DNA of 35,565 bases from Thermoleophilaceae bacterium (GTDB lineage Bacteria; Actinomycetota; Thermoleophilia; Solirubrobacterales; Thermoleophilaceae). The stretch spans positions 1 to 35,565 of the forward strand of contig JACCSF010000188.1 in assembly GCA_013813135.1 (NCBI GenBank), written 5' to 3'. A program made the translations under genes and the position numbers. How positions within the stretch are numbered: position 1 is the first letter of the stretch; every line of letters starts with the position of its first letter. Shown one piece after another: positions 31,291 through 35,565 of this stretch. Under the pieces are notes generated by a model. The model saw nothing but the letters and a program-made list of their open reading frames with translations, was not told the origin of the DNA and ran no database searches.

Positions 31291-32115
31291 TCAGGCCCGT
31301 GTGCCCACCATGAGCAGGTACTCCTTCTCGAACCGTGCGCGGTCGGGCGTGCCGCGGTTCCACTCGTCACAGAACCGGTTCAGCGCCTCGTCGAACTCCG
31401 CCTCGCGCCCGGTGCGGCGGGCATTCGCCTGCGCCGCGATGGTCGGGCCGTACCGTCCCTTGAAGTGCTCGGCGTAGTCGTGCGGACGCTCGAAGGCGGT
31501 GATTTCCAGCACGTCACGCTGCGGCTTGCGGAACTCGACGCGGTCGCCGAACAACTCATGCACGTGCGCCTCGCTGCCCCACAGCGGCGCCGGTTGCGCC
31601 CCCGGTGGAGGCGTCGGGGCGAACGGCCCCATTGTCCGAAACAGCGCGCCGATCATGCCCTCGGGCGTCCAGCTCAGCAGCCCGATCGTGCCGCCCGGGC
31701 GGCAGACGCGCACGAGCTCGTCGGCGACGTCCTGGTGGTGGGGCGCGAACATCGCGCCGATCGATGATATGACGACGTCGAACGACTCATCGTCGAACGG
31801 CAGGTTCTCGGCGTCGGCTTCGACCCATTCCAGCCCGAGCCCTTCGGCCTCCGCGCGGCGCCGACCGGCCTGGAGCAGCTCGGGCGTCAGGTCGCTCGCC
31901 GTGACGGTTGCGCCGCGCTCTGCTGCCGGAATTGAGGCGTTGCCGGTGCCGGCGGCCACATCGAGGACACGCATCCCGGGGCCAATGTCGCAAGCCTCGA
32001 CGAGCCGTGGCCCGAGCGGCAAGAGGAACGTCTCGACCATGGACGGGTAGTCGCCGGATGCCCACATCGCGCGATGGCGCGCCTTGAGCTCAACATCGGA
32101 CTTGGTGGACGACAA
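31291..32115 (-). CDS. Class I SAM-dependent methyltransferase (UbiE/Methyltransf_11 type)
   Basis: 274 residues. Motif I is MRVLDVAAGTGNASIPAAE, motif II ends in VEADAENLPFDDESFDVV (acidic loop and DxP-F-x-D-x-S-F-D signature) and motif III is VCRPGGTIGLLSW. Substrate unknown; the family includes quinone, lipid and small-molecule methylases. Start TTG at 32115 with GGAGG four bases upstream and a candidate promoter at 32143-32171. Last gene before the distal tRNA repeat. The 253-nt gap on its downstream side (31038-31290) shows only the DUF1326 promoter. Confidence 0.9.
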   Translation of the reverse strand: MSSTKSDVELKARHRAMWASGDYPSMVETFLLPLGPRLVEACDIGPGMRVLDVAAGTGNASIPAAERGATVTASDLTPELLQAGRRRAEAEGLGLEWVEADAENLPFDDESFDVVISSIGAMFAPHHQDVADELVRVCRPGGTIGLLSWTPEGMIGALFRTMGPFAPTPPPGAQPAPLWGSEAHVHELFGDRVEFRKPQRDVLEITAFERPHDYAEHFKGRYGPTIAAQANARRTGREAEFDEALNRFCDEWNRGTPDRARFEKEYLLMVGTRA

Positions 32116-32142
32116 GGGGCCTCCGTTCTGGTTGACACGCCG

Positions 32143-32171
32143 ACCGTACCGCCGCCCGGCCCCGAATCCAA
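32143..32171 (-). promoter_or_regulatory. Candidate promoter of the methyltransferase gene
   Basis: On the minus strand, TTGGAT (32166-32171), 17 nt, TACGGT (32143-32148). Spacing is ideal but the box matches are modest. Confidence 0.4.
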
Positions 32172-32217
32172 CCGACGTTGCGGGCGGCCGGCGCGATTTT
32201 GCTTCGGTTGCCAGAGT

Positions 32218-32263
32218 CCTCCGGAGGCAGAAGTCGCAGGTTCGAATCCTGCCGGGCGCGTCG
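32218..32263 (+). repeat. 46-bp direct repeat, distal copy (tRNA-Arg 3' fragment, att-like)
   Basis: Perfect match to 28744-28789. It contains the anticodon loop, T-arm and 3' acceptor strand of tRNA-Arg(CCG) but no 5' half, so it is not a tRNA gene. The following 124 nt up to the start at 32388 show no other feature. Confidence 0.85.
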
Positions 32264-32387
32264 ATCGAGCACCAGCGTAGAGCCGCTTTCGCTGCCGGAT
32301 GGCGAAAGGCCGCGGCAGGGACGATGATGGACCGAGAAGCCTGCTGGCACGGTGCCGGCCAGGAGTTCTGCGTGGTGGGGAGCCCAA

Positions 32388-33902
32388 ATGTCGCTGGTGG
32401 ACAACCTCCGGGAGATGGAGCGAACGCGGGAGGCGTACTGGCTGCGCCACCCGTCGACTTCCTCTACCAAGCTGCACTGGCGGGCCGTCACCGTTCGGCA
32501 CTGCTTTCACGTCCTGCCCGGCGAATCGATCCTCGAGATCGGTGCCGGCAGCGGCCTCTGGACAAAGCACCTGACGTCAGTCCTTCGAGGCGAGAACCCC
32601 GTGACCGCCGCCGCCTTCAACGCCGACCTGGCCGAGCAGGCAGCGGCGCAAGCGCTCGCGAACACAAGCGTTGCCCTGGTATCGCACCTCGACGCAGACC
32701 TCTCTCCCGGCAGCTTCGACTACGTCGTCGGGACCGCCATTCTCTGCCACGACAAGTACTCCGAGAACCTGAGGCAAATCCACCGGCTCCTCAAGCCCGG
32801 GGGACAGCTGCTGTTCTTCGAAGCCAACTATTGGAACCCACAGGTTCTGGTCAAGAGCGCCGTGCCCCCGCTGGGCCGCCGCGCGGGTAACGCGCGCTGT
32901 CAAATCGGCATGCGCAAGTACCGGCTGATGAAGGCAGCGTCGCACGAGGGGTTCACCGACATAGAGATCGTCCCCTACGACATCGTGCACCCACGCACCC
33001 CTCGGCGCATGGTTCCGGCCATCCAGGAAACCGCCTTCGTCCTGGAGCACGTCCCAGGACTTCGGGAGATCTGCGGCACGCTCTACATCTGGGCGAGGAA
33101 GCCGGCCGACGGGCCGGCCCGTCGGCCGAGCGTCAATCTCGCTCGTCATCACGAGCTTCGACAATCGACGTCCGTCGTCGTTCCCTGCCGCAACGAGGCG
33201 ATGAATGTGCCGCGCCTGGTGTCCGGATTGATGGACGCCTACGGCGACTACATCACCGAAATCATCATCGTCAACGATGACAGCGGGGACGCGACAGCGG
33301 CCGTGACCCGGAGCTTGGCCGCCGAGGATCCGCGGATCCGCCTCATCGATCGAACTCCTCCAGGAGGGGTCGGGCGAGCGCTCAGGGATGGCTACGACGC
33401 CGCGCGCGGGAAGTACATCCTGTCCATGGACTGCGACTTCCAGCTGATCGTTCCGGAGCTTCGCGATCTCTTCGACGTGGTTGCCGCGGGTCATGCGGGC
33501 GCCATCGGCAGTCGCTTCTCCCATGAGTCGGTCCTGATCAACTATCCGTTCGCCAAGATCATCGCCAACCGCGCGTTTCACCTGCTCGTACGGCTGGTCC
33601 TGCATCAACCGGTGCGCGACATCTCCAACAACCTGAAGCTGTACCGGGCGGAGATCCTCAAGGACCTCGATATCCGGCGGCCGGACTTCGGCGCCAACGC
33701 GGAGACGGGCCTCAAGCCAATCGCCGCGGGGCACGACATTCAGGAGGTCCCGATCTCCTGGATCAACCGGACCGACGACATGGGCGCCTCCAACTTCGGG
33801 ATCTTGAGGTTCGCGCCAAGCTATCTCCGCGCCTTGGCCGATCTCGTACGCGCCGTCCGAAGCGAGCCGGCTGAGCACGCGAAAGAGCGCGCTCGCCCAT
33901 GA
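32388..33902 (+). CDS. Bifunctional SAM methyltransferase - GT2 glycosyltransferase fusion
   Basis: 504 residues from ATG at 32388 (GGGGAG upstream; a longer frame to 32352 is less likely). Residues 1-235 are a Rossmann methyltransferase with motif I SILEIGAGSGLW (48-58), LDADLSPGSFDYVVG and HRLLKPGGQLLFFEANY. Residues 258-490 are a family-2 glycosyltransferase of the dolichol/polyprenyl-phosphate mannose synthase type: SVVVPCRNEAMNV, IIIVNDDSGDAT and the DxD-like SMDCDFQL (348-350). This type typically charges a polyprenyl phosphate with one sugar on the cytoplasmic face. The stop overlaps the next ATG (ATGA), so the product probably feeds the GT-C enzyme. The methylated substrate is unknown. 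Confidence 0.9.
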   Translation: MSLVDNLREMERTREAYWLRHPSTSSTKLHWRAVTVRHCFHVLPGESILEIGAGSGLWTKHLTSVLRGENPVTAAAFNADLAEQAAAQALANTSVALVSHLDADLSPGSFDYVVGTAILCHDKYSENLRQIHRLLKPGGQLLFFEANYWNPQVLVKSAVPPLGRRAGNARCQIGMRKYRLMKAASHEGFTDIEIVPYDIVHPRTPRRMVPAIQETAFVLEHVPGLREICGTLYIWARKPADGPARRPSVNLARHHELRQSTSVVVPCRNEAMNVPRLVSGLMDAYGDYITEIIIVNDDSGDATAAVTRSLAAEDPRIRLIDRTPPGGVGRALRDGYDAARGKYILSMDCDFQLIVPELRDLFDVVAAGHAGAIGSRFSHESVLINYPFAKIIANRAFHLLVRLVLHQPVRDISNNLKLYRAEILKDLDIRRPDFGANAETGLKPIAAGHDIQEVPISWINRTDDMGASNFGILRFAPSYLRALADLVRAVRSEPAEHAKERARP

Positions 33903-35470
33903 GCTTGCGACCAGCCGCAAAGCGTTCGCGGATCTCCTCCGCCGCCACAGCGCTGGCCGGCGGCGTAGACCGGAGGGCGGGTCTGCTCCTCATCGCGATC
34001 CTGAGCGCTCTGGGGGCAATCACCGTCCTGCTGGCCGATCGCAAGCCGCTGTGGAACGACGAGCTCTTCACCTACTACATCGGCCGGCTGCCCGGCGCGG
34101 GAGACGTGTGGTCGAAGCTCGCCACGGGTGTCGAGCAAACCCCGCTCTTCTTCTACCTCGTGACGCGAGCGTCCTTTGCCATCTTCGGGCACGGCCAGGT
34201 GGCGATCCGCGTGCCCGAGATGCTCGGCTACATGCTGATGAGCGTCTGCCTGTTCCGTTTCGTGGCACGCCGCTCATCGCCCATATACGGATTGGTCGCC
34301 GCCCTCTTTCCCGTCGCCACGATCGCTCACGGATACGCATACGAGGCCCGCGCCTACGCCCTGGTCCTGGGCTTCTCCGCCGCGGCGCTTCTGTGCTGGC
34401 AGTTGGCGACCGAAGGTGGTCCCCACCGGCGCCTCGCCGCGCTCGGCCTGGCCGTCAGCCTGGCGGCGGCCGTCGGCAGCCACTACTACGCGGCGCTCGT
34501 GCTGATTCCCCTGCTTGCCGGCGAAGCCGCCCGCTCCCTCGCTCGACGGCGCGTCGACTGGCTGGTCGTCGGATCGCTCTCCGGCGCACTGCTCCCGCTG
34601 CTGCTGTTCGCGCCGCTCGTCCGGGAGGCCGGGGAGTACACCACGACGTTCTGGGCCCTACCGACGTGGCCTTCTGCTGTGCGCTTCTATCCCAACTCGC
34701 TGTTGGATCGCGAGCTACCCGCGGTGGTCGGGGTCGTCCTCGCGGTCGCCGCCCTCGCCGCGCTGCGATCGTCGAGCGGTCCATCGGTCCGAGAGCGGGC
34801 ACTCCGCCGCCCGCCCGACCACGAGCTTCTGATGCTCTTGACGCTGGTGCTGCTTCCCTTCTTCGGCGTGGCGCTCGGCAAGTTGGTGACCGGCGCGTTC
34901 ACGGAGCGATCCGTTCTGCCGGCAGTCCTCGGAATAACGATCCTCATCGCACTCGCCGCATGGTGGACCGACCGTGAGGCGCCGATCGTCGCCCTCTCAC
35001 TGTTACTCGTTCTGACCATGTTCGCGGGTGTTCGACTCGCCATGCGCTACGACGACGCCAAGGCAGACGCGGAGCAGCAGACGCAGGCGCTGCACTTCCT
35101 CGAGGGGCACAGCGAGGGCGGCGTACCGATCGCCGTGGCGAGCCCTCATGACTTCTTCGAGCTGAGCCATCTCGCGGTGCGGGACGGCGGGCCACGTCTC
35201 GTGTACCTCGCAGACGCCGCTTTGGCCGTCAGGTACCTCGAAACCGATGCCGTCGATCTCGGCGTGGTCGGCTTGCAGGACATCGCTCCACTGCACGTCG
35301 AGCCGTACCGCTCGTTCGTCGCTTCGCATCCCCGATTCCTCGTGTATGCCGGGCACGGCGCCTGGGACTGGCTCACGTCGGCGCTGGACTCAAGCGGAGC
35401 GAACACCAGGGTCTTCGCGCGGAATCGCCGGAACGGCGACGTCCTCTTCGAGGTGAAACGTCGTCGTTGA
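33899..35470 (+). CDS. GT-C membrane glycosyltransferase (GT39/ArnT-like)
   Basis: 523 residues. A first helix (residues 28-46) is followed by LWNDELFTYY with the catalytic-type Asp-Glu pair at 54-55, the hallmark of lipid-linked-sugar-dependent GT-C enzymes. RVPEMLGYMLM, the helices to about residue 400 and HGYAYEARAYALVLGF (EARAY) are also family-typical. The last 120 residues form a soluble extracytoplasmic domain. It would transfer a sugar from polyprenyl phosphate to a lipid, protein or glycan outside the membrane. Its translational coupling to a polyprenyl-phosphate-type GT2 fits donor synthesis followed by use. Confidence 0.9.
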   Translation: MSLRPAAKRSRISSAATALAGGVDRRAGLLLIAILSALGAITVLLADRKPLWNDELFTYYIGRLPGAGDVWSKLATGVEQTPLFFYLVTRASFAIFGHGQVAIRVPEMLGYMLMSVCLFRFVARRSSPIYGLVAALFPVATIAHGYAYEARAYALVLGFSAAALLCWQLATEGGPHRRLAALGLAVSLAAAVGSHYYAALVLIPLLAGEAARSLARRRVDWLVVGSLSGALLPLLLFAPLVREAGEYTTTFWALPTWPSAVRFYPNSLLDRELPAVVGVVLAVAALAALRSSSGPSVRERALRRPPDHELLMLLTLVLLPFFGVALGKLVTGAFTERSVLPAVLGITILIALAAWWTDREAPIVALSLLLVLTMFAGVRLAMRYDDAKADAEQQTQALHFLEGHSEGGVPIAVASPHDFFELSHLAVRDGGPRLVYLADAALAVRYLETDAVDLGVVGLQDIAPLHVEPYRSFVASHPRFLVYAGHGAWDWLTSALDSSGANTRVFARNRRNGDVLFEVKRRR

Positions 35471-35535
35471 GCACCTCGGGGCCGTCCAGCGTGACCTCTA
35501 GTGCTCCGGCTCGCTCGCCCCACGCCCCCGACTCG

Positions 35536-35565
35536 CTACCGCTCGTCGTCGGCCTTGTGCCGCTC
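35536..35565 (-). CDS. Possible C-terminal end of a leftward gene entering the window
   Basis: The minus strand reads ERHKADDER then TAG at 35536, with G/C third positions. Only nine codons are visible, so this is a weak call. Confidence 0.25.
   Translation of the reverse strand, partial: ERHKADDER

Larger units (their letters stand above)
28744..32263. mobile_element. tRNA-Arg-anchored genomic island, integrase not visible (about 3.5 kb)
   Basis: Bounded by the perfect 46-bp repeats of the tRNA 3' half, with the intact tRNA at one end and a free 3' fragment at the other, exactly as after site-specific integration into a tRNA gene. Cargo: an unknown protein, the DUF2182 and DUF1326 pair, and a methyltransferase, all leftward. 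No integrase, excisionase or relaxase frame is present. It may therefore be a deletion remnant, an element mobilised in trans, or the end of a larger lost element. Confidence 0.6.

Overview
The window is chromosomal DNA of a high-GC actinobacterium. A mycobacterial-type integration host factor gene (mihF) beside gmk, rpoZ and coaBC, GTG/TTG starts, near-total GC at third codon positions and several apparently leaderless promoters all point to Actinomycetota. The gene order and the DUF2382/YihY/Holin-X stress set suggest the Thermoleophilia (Solirubrobacter-like), but that placement is inference.

Layout. 1-2.4 kb: truncated GMC oxidoreductase divergent from a TetR regulator, with one palindrome over both promoters, then dtd. 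2.4-5.2 kb: MarR regulator divergent from a 14-TM-type MFS exporter, a YbjN-like protein and a TPR protein. 5.2-7.7 kb: leftward mihF-gmk-rpoZ-coaBC-TPR operon with its own promoter. 8-17.3 kb: leftward pyrimidine operon pyrR-pyrB-pyrC-(isochorismatase-like hydrolase)-carA-carB-pyrK-pyrD. Every junction overlaps by 1 or 4 nt, and a PyrR-type RNA stem-loop abuts and partly overlaps the first Shine-Dalgarno. 17.3-21.3 kb: membrane protein, small unknown protein, RNase Z, phosphodiesterase and LysE-type exporter.

21.3-32.3 kb is an accessory region organised around a tRNA-Arg(CCG) gene. A truncated copy of that tRNA with its diverged upstream region lies at 21.35-21.5 kb and the intact copy at 28.6-28.8 kb. 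Between them is a leftward cluster of small envelope and stress-type genes (PRC-barrel/DUF2382, amphipathic one-TM proteins, Holin-X, DUF3618, YihY/BrkB, zinc ribbon). It is divergent from a gene encoding an unusual TetR-HTH / GAF-like / SpoIIE-type phosphatase fusion. Downstream of the intact tRNA, a perfect 46-bp copy of its 3' half recurs at 32.2 kb. This brackets a 3.5-kb segment (unknown protein, DUF2182, DUF1326, methyltransferase) like the att repeats of an integrated island, but no integrase is visible.

32.4-35.5 kb: a methyltransferase-GT2 glycosyltransferase fusion translationally coupled to a GT-C (GT39/ArnT-like) membrane glycosyltransferase, probably a lipid-linked sugar pathway.

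The points I would follow first are the phosphatase fusion beside the stress cluster, the tRNA-bounded double structure, the hydrolase embedded in the pyr operon, and the PyrR RNA element.
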